The notes under the pieces are model-generated. The model was not told where the DNA came from, searched no databases, and saw only the letters and a list, made by a program, of their open reading frames with translations. Below, one piece after another: positions 8,640 through 17,531 of a stretch of 64,000 bases of DNA. Numbering within the stretch: the stretch's first letter is position 1; every line of letters starts with the position of its first letter. The DNA lies in the NCBI GenBank assembly GCA_021372945.1, contig JAJFTK010000117.1, positions 23,217-87,216 on the forward strand, written 5' to 3'. A program made the translations under genes and the position numbers. This DNA comes from Planctomycetaceae bacterium (GTDB lineage: Bacteria > Planctomycetota > Phycisphaerae > Sedimentisphaerales > Anaerohalosphaeraceae).

Positions 8640-11600
8640 GCCTAAAAGAGACTGCATTGATAGTGGCTCTATGGGGGAGTGTCTGCGCCGCGTATGACCC
8701 GCCGGAACGGATCATGGTGGTGAGGCCGACCTTCGAAGGGCAGACCGAAAGACCACTGCGCTATCAGCCGCAGAATCGAGATTTTGTGATTCGTAACGGC
8801 AAGGAGGTTTTTAATCGCCCGCTTTATGGGGGCAACACCGCCTTTCGTATCGACGCGGGAGATATGCCGGAGTTTTCATTGTATCTGCCGGGGCAGGTGG
8901 GCAAGGTTCAGTTTGGGATTGAGACCATTCAGGGATTTTTGCTGCTGCACAAGGCAAAGGATGTAACTGCCAGGTATAGGCCCGGGAGCATGGTCTATGA
9001 GATTCGCGATCCTCTATTGGGCAGCGCTGCACTGAATTTGTCGGTGGCGCGCATGTATGACGCGGAAGGGTTCATCGCACGTGCTGAACTGCAAAACGGC
9101 GGTGACGAAGCGAAACTGGTGATGGTTTACGGCGGATGCGGCGGGAAGAAAGGAAAGCGGGGAGGCGATATCGGCTGCGAGAGTCAACCCGTGAGTGAGT
9201 TCTTCCAGTTCCGGCCGGAGAATTGCAGCGGCAATGTATTCGAGATCAATGCAAATACGTTCATACTCAGCAGCAAGACGGCTACGATGGCAGGCGTGTT
9301 GAGCAGTGGAGCGGCGCTTGCGGTCGCGGATGGTTCCAGGTGGGACAATATCAAAGCATTAACGGACTCCCCGAATGCCAGGGCGGAATATCCTGTACTG
9401 ATGGCATCTGTGCCCATGCGGTCAAATGAGCCTGTTTACGCCGTTATTCAGCGTGCCGGCGGGAGCGTTCAATTGCCCGCATCTGAGCAATTGGACGCGA
9501 TGTGGTCGCAAACGGAACAGCGCCGAACGGCAGTGGCCGAACGTGTCACGGTTGATACGCCGGACCCGTTTATCGATGCAGCAGCCGCGGCTTTGTGCGT
9601 TGCTGCTGACGCGATATGGGATGAGCCGCAGGGGTCGGTGATGCATGGGGCGGTCGCGTGGCGATCGAAATACCTCGGCTGGCGGGGGCCTTATGCCAAT
9701 GACGCGGTGGGGCGGCACGACCGCTCCAAGCGGCACTTGGTTTACTGGGCGGCCCAGCAGAACACCAAGCCGTTTGATCCGAATCTACTCGGGCCCGATC
9801 CTGCATCAAATCTGTCGCGGAGCCATCCGGCCAAACAGACCAGCGGCGATATTGGCGGCAAGCACTATGATATGAACCTGGTCTACATGGATGCACTGAT
9901 AAGGCACCTGTTGTGGACAGGCGATTTGAAGCTTGCCGGCCAATTGTGGCCGGTGATCGAGCGGCACATGGATTGGGAACGCAGACTCTTCCGGCGAACG
10001 TTCGGGCCGGAACAGTTGCCCCTTTACGAGGCGTATGCCGCCATCTGGGCCAGCGATGACCTGGAATATTCCGGCGGGGGGGTGACCCACGCATCGGCTT
10101 ACAATTATTACCATAATCTGATGCTGGCACGACTGGCGGAATTGCTGGGCAAAGATGGGGCGGCCTATCAGAAAGAGGCCGACTTGATTCGCAACGGGAT
10201 GCAGACACATTTGTGGCTGGCCGACCGCGGCTGGTATGGCGAATGGAAGGATCTGCGGGGTGCCCAGCAGGTGCATCCGAGCGCGGCGTTGTGGACGTTT
10301 TATCATACGATCGATTCCCAGGCAGCTAGCCCCGAAGAGGCCTGGCAGATGAGCCGGTTTGTCGATACGCAGATCGCGCATATTCCGGTGCACGGGGGCG
10401 GCATTCCGAGAGGGAAATACTACACACTGCCAACGACGAACTGGATGCCTTATACGTGGTCAACCAACAATGTGGTCATGGCGGAAGTTGCGCATACTTC
10501 GCTGGCGTACTGGCAGTGCGGACGGCCGGATAAAGCTTATGAATTGTTCAAGGGCTGCATTTTGGACAGCATGTTCATGGGCGCCTGTCCGGGCAACGCA
10601 GGAATGACGACATATTTTGATATGGCGCGCGGCGAGGCGCAGCGCGATTTCGGGGATGCCGTGGGAACATGCTGGCGCGCCATGGTCGAGGGACTTTTCG
10701 GTATTCGGCCGGACCTGCTGAACGGCGTATTGGAAGTGCGCCCAGGCTTTCCGGGCGAATGGGATTATGCAAGTATTAAACACCCGGACTTTTCTTTTGC
10801 TTTCAAACGAGACGGGCAAACTGAGACCTATCAAATCGAATCGCGTTTTGCAAAGCCAGTCAGTATTGCTTTAAGTATTCCCGCATTGTCCTCAAGGATC
10901 GGCAGCGTTACAGTGAATGGCAAGCCGACGAGATGGGCCGCGATTGAGGCGGTTGGCAAGCCCTTGATCCGGATCCAGGCGGAACCGGCAGCGCATCACA
11001 AGATAGTCGTCGAGTGGCAGGGTTCGCCTATTCGCCGGATCGCTGTGCCGGAGGTGGTCAACAGCGGCGGCGAGTTGAAGATCGATGTTAAGACTGCAAG
11101 TATCGAAGCTGTAACGGACCCGCAGAAGGCCCTGCAGAATGTTACGACGAAACCTGGATCCATTCAAGGCAAAGTGAACGGCTTGGCAGGGCACCGCACA
11201 GTGTTCGCGACCCTAAAGCAGGATCAAATGCGGTGGAGCCAGCCGCTGACGTTCGAGGTGCGGCCTTCTTACGAGGTCGTTCCTGCACGTGCGCAAGCGG
11301 CGGATTCGATCGCGTTTCGATTACGCAACAATACATCCGACATGCTGAACAATGAAGTAACCGTCACGTGCGGAAACTACGAGATGAAATGCGTCTTGCG
11401 AGCGGATGCGTTTGCGGACTCGGAGGAGATGGTTCTGCGGGCGGTCGAATTCAAGCTGCTGCCGGGGTCAAACGCGGTAACGATCCGTTCCAAACAGGCG
11501 ATCATCGCCGAAGAGATCGTGACCAACTGGAACATCAAGGCTCCGGACAATACGAATTGGAGTGCAGTCGAACTGCGGCCGTTCTTTAATGACAGCGTGA

Positions 11601-12271
11601 CGCAGATATTCCGCAATTCGTATATTTCGCCGCGATCGCCTTATTGTTCGCTGGCGATCCCTAAACAGGGGATCGGAAGCTGGTGCAATTTTGAGAAGAC
11701 TTTTGACGTGGACGACAGCGGCTTGCGGCAGGCCGCGAGCGAACATGGCGGCAAGTACGAGCTGGCCAATGGTGTCGTTTTTATAACACCTGCAGAGCGC
11801 GAAGCTGCCAATACCATGTTTGTATCGCAATGGGATAATTACCCACGGGAGAAGACGATTGAACTGTGCGGCAAGGCTTGCCATATCTATCTGCTCATGG
11901 CCGGATCGACCAATTCGATGCAGAGCCGGTTTGATAACGGCGAAGTCATCGTAACATACGCGGACGGCGAAACCGAAAGGCTTGCGCTGGAGAACCCAAC
12001 CACATGGTGGCCGATCGACCAGGATTATTTTTGTGACGATTACGGGTTTAAGCGGCCCGAGGCGATCCCGCCGCGCGTTCATCTGAAAACCGGCAAGGCC
12101 GTCATCGCCAATGCGGCCGCGTTTAGGGGCAAAGGCGGTGCGATCGCCGGCGGGGCGGCTTCGGTGCTGGATCTGCCTTTGAAACCGGACAAGGAACTTC
12201 AGTGCGTCACGGTGCGGGCGATTGCCAATGAGGTTGTGATCGGCCTGATGAGTGTGACACTGGTAAGATAA
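8630..12271 (+). CDS. Large secreted DUF4450-type protein with (alpha/alpha)6 glycosidase-like core
   Basis: 1213 residues. The start is TTG at 8630, inside the end of the GH28 gene, supported by GGAGG at 8618-8622 seven bases upstream and by a signal peptide directly after it (LIVALWGSVCAA). The N-terminal beta domain (residues about 25-240) carries the RNGKEVFNRPLYGGNTAFR pattern I associate with DUF4450. Residues about 310-720 look like an alpha/alpha toroid of GH15/GH78/GH95 style (HYDMNLVYMDALIRHLLWTGD, WMPYTWSTNN, a DAVGTCWRAMVEG segment). Beta-rich C-terminal domains follow. It probably removes a side chain from rhamnogalacturonan or pectin, which is inference from fold and neighbours. 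The linkage and the acidic catalytic residues are not identified. Confidence 0.7.
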   Translation: MAVSLKETALIVALWGSVCAAYDPPERIMVVRPTFEGQTERPLRYQPQNRDFVIRNGKEVFNRPLYGGNTAFRIDAGDMPEFSLYLPGQVGKVQFGIETIQGFLLLHKAKDVTARYRPGSMVYEIRDPLLGSAALNLSVARMYDAEGFIARAELQNGGDEAKLVMVYGGCGGKKGKRGGDIGCESQPVSEFFQFRPENCSGNVFEINANTFILSSKTATMAGVLSSGAALAVADGSRWDNIKALTDSPNARAEYPVLMASVPMRSNEPVYAVIQRAGGSVQLPASEQLDAMWSQTEQRRTAVAERVTVDTPDPFIDAAAAALCVAADAIWDEPQGSVMHGAVAWRSKYLGWRGPYANDAVGRHDRSKRHLVYWAAQQNTKPFDPNLLGPDPASNLSRSHPAKQTSGDIGGKHYDMNLVYMDALIRHLLWTGDLKLAGQLWPVIERHMDWERRLFRRTFGPEQLPLYEAYAAIWASDDLEYSGGGVTHASAYNYYHNLMLARLAELLGKDGAAYQKEADLIRNGMQTHLWLADRGWYGEWKDLRGAQQVHPSAALWTFYHTIDSQAASPEEAWQMSRFVDTQIAHIPVHGGGIPRGKYYTLPTTNWMPYTWSTNNVVMAEVAHTSLAYWQCGRPDKAYELFKGCILDSMFMGACPGNAGMTTYFDMARGEAQRDFGDAVGTCWRAMVEGLFGIRPDLLNGVLEVRPGFPGEWDYASIKHPDFSFAFKRDGQTETYQIESRFAKPVSIALSIPALSSRIGSVTVNGKPTRWAAIEAVGKPLIRIQAEPAAHHKIVVEWQGSPIRRIAVPEVVNSGGELKIDVKTASIEAVTDPQKALQNVTTKPGSIQGKVNGLAGHRTVFATLKQDQMRWSQPLTFEVRPSYEVVPARAQAADSIAFRLRNNTSDMLNNEVTVTCGNYEMKCVLRADAFADSEEMVLRAVEFKLLPGSNAVTIRSKQAIIAEEIVTNWNIKAPDNTNWSAVELRPFFNDSVTQIFRNSYISPRSPYCSLAIPKQGIGSWCNFEKTFDVDDSGLRQAASEHGGKYELANGVVFITPAEREAANTMFVSQWDNYPREKTIELCGKACHIYLLMAGSTNSMQSRFDNGEVIVTYADGETERLALENPTTWWPIDQDYFCDDYGFKRPEAIPPRVHLKTGKAVIANAAAFRGKGGAIAGGAASVLDLPLKPDKELQCVTVRAIANEVVIGLMSVTLVR

Positions 12272-12290
12272 ATTCAGTAAGGAAGAATGT

Positions 12291-14000
12291 ATGCTTGAAT
12301 TAAAGAGAGTCAAGGGAATGGGGCGTTTATGGCTATTCATCGTGGTTTGTGCATGCGGCATGCTGTCCTATGCGCGTGCGCCATGGAATTATTACCTGAA
12401 TAAGCCGGACGACTGGTTCAAGAGCGACAAGGGCAAGCAGATCCTGGAGAATATCCTGACGTGGCAGGATGACAACGGCGTGTGGCCCAAGAACGAGGAT
12501 ACGGACATCATGGCGTTTACGGCCGACCGCAAGGAACTGCGCGGCACATTCGATAACGAAGCGACGACGGGCGAGATGAGGATGCTGGCACGCGGCTACA
12601 CGGTCCTGGGCGATGAGCGGTATAAGACTGCGTTCCTCAAGGGTCTGGACCTTATCCTGAAGGCTCAATATCCCAACGGCGGCTGGCCGCAGTATTATCC
12701 ATTACGCAAAGGATATTACACGCGCATCACCTTCAATGATCAGTGCATGGTCCGCCTCATGAATATGATGGATGAAGTCGCCAAATCAGATACGTATTCG
12801 TTTGTTGACGCTAAACGACGCGCGGACGCGAAAGCGGCCTTTGACAAAGGCGTGGACTGCGTTTTGAAATGCCAGATACGGGTCAACGGAAAACTGAAGG
12901 TGTGGTGCGCGCAGCACGACGAGGTCGATTTCAGTCCTCGGCCGGCACGCTCGTACGAGCTGGCGTCGCTCAGCGGCGGCGAGAGCGCGGGCATCCTGCG
13001 TTTGCTGATGAGCCTGGATAATCCTTCGCCGCAGGTGGTGCAGGCCATCCAGGCGGGCGTCGCATGGTATAAGCAAAGCGAGATCCACGGATTAGCCATT
13101 CGTTGGGTGGACGGGAAACTAACGGCTGTACCGGACCCGAACGGCAAACCGCTTTGGGGACGTTTTTGCGAGATCGAAACGGATCGCGCGTTTTTCTGCG
13201 ACCGCGACGGCATACCGAAATATGACTATAATCTGATCGACCAGGAACGCAGTACGGGTTATGCCTGGTATGGGCGATGGGGAGATGACGTGTACAAAGA
13301 TTATGAAAAATGGCAGCGGCGCTGGGGGCATTTGCTGGTTTCGCCAGGCGCAAAGGTGCTAATGATCATTGGCGACTCGACCGTTTGCGAATACCCGGAA
13401 AGCGACCGGCGGGCCGGTTGGGGACAGTTTATTCAGGGTTATTTCACGGACGACGTAAAGGTCCTGAATCACGCCAAGAGCGGCCGCAGCACGAAGACTT
13501 TCCTTAACCAGGGATTGTGGACAAAGGCGCTCGCCACCAAGCCCGCCTGGGTCCTGATCCAGTTCGGGCACAACGATTCGCACGACCTGAGCAAGCCGGA
13601 AGCCACTAACGCGGCGACGGATTTTGCCGATAATCTCAGAAAATACATCGCCGATAGCCGCGCCGCCGGCGCCGAACCGATCCTCATTACGCCGATGTAC
13701 CGCCGGAAATTCGAGGCCAATGGCACGCTTGAGGAAAACCTTAAGCCCTATGCCGAAGCGATGAAAAAAGTTGCTGTCGAACTGAAGGTTCCCATTGTCG
13801 ATCTGCATACCGCCAGCGGCGAATTGTATCTTAAACTGGGCCCGGAAAAGACGGCGGAATTGGCCAACGCGCCCGAGGATCGCACGCATTTCAATCGCAA
13901 AGGCGCTGAGATGATGGCCGAACTCGTGATGCAGCAGCTTCCCGGCGCTGTGCCTTCATTGAAGGCGAACTTGAAGAAAGCCTCCGATAAGAGTATTTGA
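12291..14000 (+). CDS. Secreted fusion: PL10 pectate lyase + SGNH rhamnogalacturonan acetylesterase-like (CE12)
   Basis: 569 residues, with AAGGAAG just upstream of ATG 12291 and a signal peptide ending near SYARA. Residues about 25-350 are a PL10 pectate lyase: WQDDNGVWPKN, NGGWPQYYP, RITFNDQCMVRLMN and the segment with CAQHDEV and ARSYELASLSGGES; this (alpha/alpha)-fold family cleaves polygalacturonate by Ca-dependent beta-elimination. Residues about 355-560 are an SGNH/GDSL hydrolase with GDSTVCEY (Ser), the Gly block SGRS, QFGHND (Asn) and the closing D-x-x-H as DRTHFN, matching rhamnogalacturonan acetylesterases. The protein thus links deacetylation to lyase cleavage and supplies substrate for the GH105 domain upstream. 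It is the last gene of the pectin cluster. Confidence 0.9.
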   Translation: MLELKRVKGMGRLWLFIVVCACGMLSYARAPWNYYLNKPDDWFKSDKGKQILENILTWQDDNGVWPKNEDTDIMAFTADRKELRGTFDNEATTGEMRMLARGYTVLGDERYKTAFLKGLDLILKAQYPNGGWPQYYPLRKGYYTRITFNDQCMVRLMNMMDEVAKSDTYSFVDAKRRADAKAAFDKGVDCVLKCQIRVNGKLKVWCAQHDEVDFSPRPARSYELASLSGGESAGILRLLMSLDNPSPQVVQAIQAGVAWYKQSEIHGLAIRWVDGKLTAVPDPNGKPLWGRFCEIETDRAFFCDRDGIPKYDYNLIDQERSTGYAWYGRWGDDVYKDYEKWQRRWGHLLVSPGAKVLMIIGDSTVCEYPESDRRAGWGQFIQGYFTDDVKVLNHAKSGRSTKTFLNQGLWTKALATKPAWVLIQFGHNDSHDLSKPEATNAATDFADNLRKYIADSRAAGAEPILITPMYRRKFEANGTLEENLKPYAEAMKKVAVELKVPIVDLHTASGELYLKLGPEKTAELANAPEDRTHFNRKGAEMMAELVMQQLPGAVPSLKANLKKASDKSI

Positions 14001-14222
14001 CAAATGGCCCCAGCAGGCGAGAACATTTTCAGGTTCACCGTGAGACCGTAAGATTCATTCAACGACGCCCAGAATAGGCCGCGATGGGAAAGTCCCTTGA
14101 ATTAGAACCAATGCAGTTTCTGAAAAAGCCGAATGCAACATAAGATACATTATGGGACGTTCAATATTTTGTTTTTTTCAGGCTTTCCGGTTCGTGAACG
14201 GCCATTTCATCGGCGTCGGCTT

Positions 14223-15926
14223 CTATTTTTCGCCGACGAGGACTTCAGCGATGTTGAAGGCATGATCCTTGATCCTGCGATAGGCTGTCAGCATATCCGT
14301 GTATGTGAGACTCATGATGGGGTTAACGATCCCATCGCTGACGCGTTGAAGATGGTTGCCGCGGCATTCCTTCATCAAGGTCGTGACGGCCAGTCCCTTG
14401 GTCTGCATTTCACTAAAGTACTCGGGCGAGCTGTCTTCACGCTCGAGGGCCTCATTGATCAGGCCCAGGTACTCGTCCACTTTATCATGCAGCCGGTTTA
14501 TATCCTCCAGGCCTTTTGGACTGAATCTCTGATTATTCTCCTGCATCTTCAGCCGGAGTTTCATTAACCCCTGGATATAGTCGCTGATGGATTCGAGTTC
14601 GTCGGCGATGCGGATCTGGCCATTGGCGTTCTGCATCAGGTCATGCGGGATGTTGCCGGTCAGGATTTCGCCAATGAATTCCACGATCTCTTTCTGAATA
14701 ACATCCAGATCGTTTTCTTTCTGGAAGATGTCTTCTGCGATCTTGCGGTTCGGCTCGGCATTGGTCATGAACGGCTTGAAATTACGCAGCATATTCCGGC
14801 AAATGTGGCTGGTTCGGACCAGTTCTTTATAAGATTGCTGGATGCCGATCGCGGGCGCATCAAACAGCCGCATATCCAAGAACGTCAGCTTGGGTTTTTC
14901 GCGTTTGGCTTTCTCGGGCAATAGCCAAATCAGGAACCGCGAGTAAGGGCCGACCCACGGAAGAAACACGAGGACGTTAGCAATGTTGAACCATGAGTGC
15001 GTGGCGGCGATCGCTCGCTGGGCGTGCGGAAACGTCTGTTCGCCATTGATCATTACAGGCACATCGGGGGCATCGCCGCCGAGAAACGTTTTCACGAACC
15101 AGATAATAAACGGCGTATAAACAAAGAACAATGGCGTGATCCAGAGCACGCCAATGGTATTGAACAACATGTGAGCATAGGCCGATCGTTTGGCGTTGGT
15201 GGTGGTTCCAAACGAGGCAAAAAAGGCCGTGACCGTCGTGCCGATATTCTCGCCCAGGACCAGGGCCGCGGCGGTGGGAAAGCCAATGAGACCGACGTTG
15301 GCCAGGGCCATGGTCATGCCGATCGTGGCGGCCGACGCCTGCACGATTGCGGTCACGAGGGCGCCCACCAGGACGCACTTGATGACCCCGAAATAATTGT
15401 CTGCTGTGAAGCGCTGAAAAGCAGCTTCGAATTCAGGCATTCCGCGAATGGGAGCAAGCCCTTTGGTCATGAGTTCCATGCCAAAGAATATCATGCCGAT
15501 ACCCATAATGATCATGGCCGTAAAGCGGACCCGATCGCCTTTCGTGAAAAGATAAAAGAAGGCCGCCATGCCCAGAATGGGCAAGCCATATTTGGTCAGA
15601 CTGTACGCCATAATCCAGGCGGTCAGCGTGGTGCCGATATTTGCGCCAAAGATCACGGGAATAGCCTGTTTGAGCGTCATCAGGCCGGCGTTGACCATGC
15701 TGACCAGCATCACGGTGGTGGCGGAACTGGACTGAATAGTCGCCGTGACGCCGGCGCCGACGCCGACCCCCATGAGACGGTTATCGGTCACCGCGCCGAT
15801 CATTCTGCGGAGACGGTCGCCCGAAATGGCCTGCAAACCCTCGGACATGTTCTTCATGCCGAAAAGAAAAATGCCAAGCCCCCCTACTACGCAGGAGAAC
15901 ATCTCAAGGCAAATACCATACGTCAT
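14223..15926 (-). CDS. Na+/phosphate cotransporter (NptA/PNaS type) with C-terminal PhoU-like domain
   Basis: 567 residues from ATG 15926; upstream codons in the frame are Arg/Trp-rich and unlikely to be coding. The membrane half has the duplicated PNaS motif: GVTATIQSSSATTVM and, in the second repeat, GALVTAIVQASAATIG, each with the QSS/QAS signature for Na and Pi binding, plus LGENIGTT and FGANIGTT. Residues about 370-560 form a PhoU-like helical bundle (ELESISDYIQGLMKLR, CRGNHLQRV). It moves phosphate with sodium across the inner membrane, and the PhoU domain probably gates it. It lies downstream of phoU on the same strand, so low- and high-affinity phosphate systems are grouped. Confidence 0.9.
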   Translation of the reverse strand: MTYGICLEMFSCVVGGLGIFLFGMKNMSEGLQAISGDRLRRMIGAVTDNRLMGVGVGAGVTATIQSSSATTVMLVSMVNAGLMTLKQAIPVIFGANIGTTLTAWIMAYSLTKYGLPILGMAAFFYLFTKGDRVRFTAMIIMGIGMIFFGMELMTKGLAPIRGMPEFEAAFQRFTADNYFGVIKCVLVGALVTAIVQASAATIGMTMALANVGLIGFPTAAALVLGENIGTTVTAFFASFGTTTNAKRSAYAHMLFNTIGVLWITPLFFVYTPFIIWFVKTFLGGDAPDVPVMINGEQTFPHAQRAIAATHSWFNIANVLVFLPWVGPYSRFLIWLLPEKAKREKPKLTFLDMRLFDAPAIGIQQSYKELVRTSHICRNMLRNFKPFMTNAEPNRKIAEDIFQKENDLDVIQKEIVEFIGEILTGNIPHDLMQNANGQIRIADELESISDYIQGLMKLRLKMQENNQRFSPKGLEDINRLHDKVDEYLGLINEALEREDSSPEYFSEMQTKGLAVTTLMKECRGNHLQRVSDGIVNPIMSLTYTDMLTAYRRIKDHAFNIAEVLVGEK

Positions 15927-16083
15927 AATCCCGCAATCCCTTTGACGAACCCATACTCCATGTCGATCCGGCTGCAATCGAAAAAAGCCCCTGCCTGGAT
16001 CGAAAAACAGGGACCAGAGAAGTCTTGCAGACCCCTTTGAAAATGTCAAGAATATTCCGTTGCGAAAGCACGCTTTCGGTGGG

Positions 16084-16749
16084 TTAATACCGTGAGATAT
16101 TCAGGTCCTTGGGGTTTGAACCGCTTACAAAGTAAACGATCCGTTCACAGATATTGGTTACGCGATCGGCGATTCGCTCCAGATTATGGGCGGCCCATAT
16201 CACGTACGTGGCGCGCGTGATGACCCGCGGGTTTTCGATCATTTTATTCAACAGTTCCTGATAGATCTTCTCGTGCAATTCGTCCACGCGATCGTCCATT
16301 TTGCAGATCTCCTCGGCGGCCTTTGCGTCACGCTCAACAAAGGCTTTCAGGCATCGCCGCAGCATATCGGCGGCGATTTGGGCCATTTGAGGAATGTCCT
16401 CGAATGATTTGACCGGCTCTTCCGTCCCCAAAAGCAGCACAATTTTGGCAATGCCCTCCGCGTGGTCGCCCATGCGTTCCAGATCGGTAATCATGTTGAG
16501 GATCGCGATCACCTCGCGCAAATCCGAGGCAACCGGCTGCTGCAGTGCGATCAGGTTAATGCACTCATCTTCCAGTTTCCATCGCCGCTCGTTGATCAAT
16601 TCATCGTCTTTGATGATCTTTTCGGCGCATTGCAGGTCGCGATGCTTCAAGGCCTCCACCGAGGAAAGGATAGCTTCTTCCACGGCCTTGCCCATCGAGA
16701 TCAGGTCCAATTCCATCGCGTCGATAGTTTTGCGAAAGCTCGTTGTCAT
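16084..16749 (-). CDS. phoU: PhoU phosphate-signalling regulator
   Basis: 221 residues, the usual PhoU size. Two related three-helix repeats are visible, each with an acidic E/D-x-x-x-D metal-binding motif (MITDLERMGDHAEGI and AHNLERIADRVTNIC). PhoU links the state of the Pst transporter to the PhoR-type sensor kinase and restrains phosphate uptake. It begins 14 bases after the second pstB. No PhoB/PhoR genes are in the window. Confidence 0.95.
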   Translation of the reverse strand: MTTSFRKTIDAMELDLISMGKAVEEAILSSVEALKHRDLQCAEKIIKDDELINERRWKLEDECINLIALQQPVASDLREVIAILNMITDLERMGDHAEGIAKIVLLLGTEEPVKSFEDIPQMAQIAADMLRRCLKAFVERDAKAAEEICKMDDRVDELHEKIYQELLNKMIENPRVITRATYVIWAAHNLERIADRVTNICERIVYFVSGSNPKDLNISRY

Positions 16750-16763
16750 TTTTCGTTCCCCGT

Positions 16764-17528
16764 TTAACCAAAGTTTCCGCTGATATAGTTATCGGTCATT
16801 TTCTGACGCGGGTTAGTAAAAATATGCGCGGTCGGACCGAATTCGATCAATTCGCCCAGATAAAGAAAGCCGGTATAGTCGGAGGCCCTTGCGGCCTGCT
16901 GCATATTGTGCGTTACGATCACCAGCGTATATTGTTCCCTGAGGACCTTAAGCAGTTCCTCGATCCGCATGGTCGCGATCGGATCCAGTGCTGAGCAAGG
17001 TTCATCGAAGAGAATAATCGCAGGCGTCAATAGAATGACACGGGCAATGCATAACCGCTGCTGCTGTTCGAGCGACAGGGTGCGCGCATTCTTACGAAGC
17101 TTGTCTTTCAAGACATCCCAGAGGCCAACGTCTTCAAGGGATTTGTGGACGAGATCCATTGTTTGGCTGCGCGAACGCATCTGCCGGTGAATGCGCATTC
17201 CAAACAGCAGGTTGTCCAGGATCGACTGATCGAAAACATTCGGTCGTTGAAAGACCATCCCCACTTTTTGGCGCAACGTCACGACATCCATCGACGGGTC
17301 CAGGATGTTTTGCCCGTCAATCAGGATCCGCCCTTCCGTGCGAACATTTTCGATCAGGTCGTTCATGCGGTTAATCGTGCGAAGCAGCGTTGATTTTCCG
17401 CAGCCGGAGGGCCCGATCAGAGCGGTCACATTGTTTTGCGGGATATGCAGCTGTATGGATTTCAGCGCGTGAAAATCCCCATAAAACAGATTCAAATCGT
17501 CAATGCTGATCTTGGTCGTGAATTCCAT
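16764..17528 (-). CDS. pstB: Phosphate ABC transporter ATPase PstB, second copy (degenerate LSGGQ signature)
   Basis: 254 residues. Walker A is GPSGCGKST (K45), the Q-loop is MVFQRP (Q94), Walker B is IILFDEP (D175, E176) and the switch His is VTHN (H207): all canonical. The ABC signature is LSLEQ (residues 151-155) instead of LSGGQ; the DNA reads CTG TCG CTC GAA CAG with no ambiguity. The C-terminal half otherwise matches Escherichia coli PstB closely (QQQRLCIAR, YLGELIEFG). It lies 3 bases after the first pstB. The loss in this copy is complementary to the losses in the first copy, so the two are likely to work as a heterodimer with one competent ATP site (inference). Confidence 0.93.
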   Translation of the reverse strand: MEFTTKISIDDLNLFYGDFHALKSIQLHIPQNNVTALIGPSGCGKSTLLRTINRMNDLIENVRTEGRILIDGQNILDPSMDVVTLRQKVGMVFQRPNVFDQSILDNLLFGMRIHRQMRSRSQTMDLVHKSLEDVGLWDVLKDKLRKNARTLSLEQQQRLCIARVILLTPAIILFDEPCSALDPIATMRIEELLKVLREQYTLVIVTHNMQQAARASDYTGFLYLGELIEFGPTAHIFTNPRQKMTDNYISGNFG

Positions 17529-17531
17529 TGG

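Noticed and set aside
14001-14222. Terminator between the convergent pectin and phosphate operons
   Set aside because: Only short stems (GTTC/GAAC) and a T-run near 14168 were seen; not strong enough to call.
14997-16040. Plus-strand frame of 347 codons opposite the cotransporter
   Set aside because: It is the complement of a strongly conserved membrane protein and is His/Gly/Arg-rich with no motif.
14223-16049. Longer N-terminus for the Na/Pi cotransporter
   Set aside because: The 41 extra residues are Arg/Trp-rich and precede the first conserved helix; ATG 15926 fits the family.
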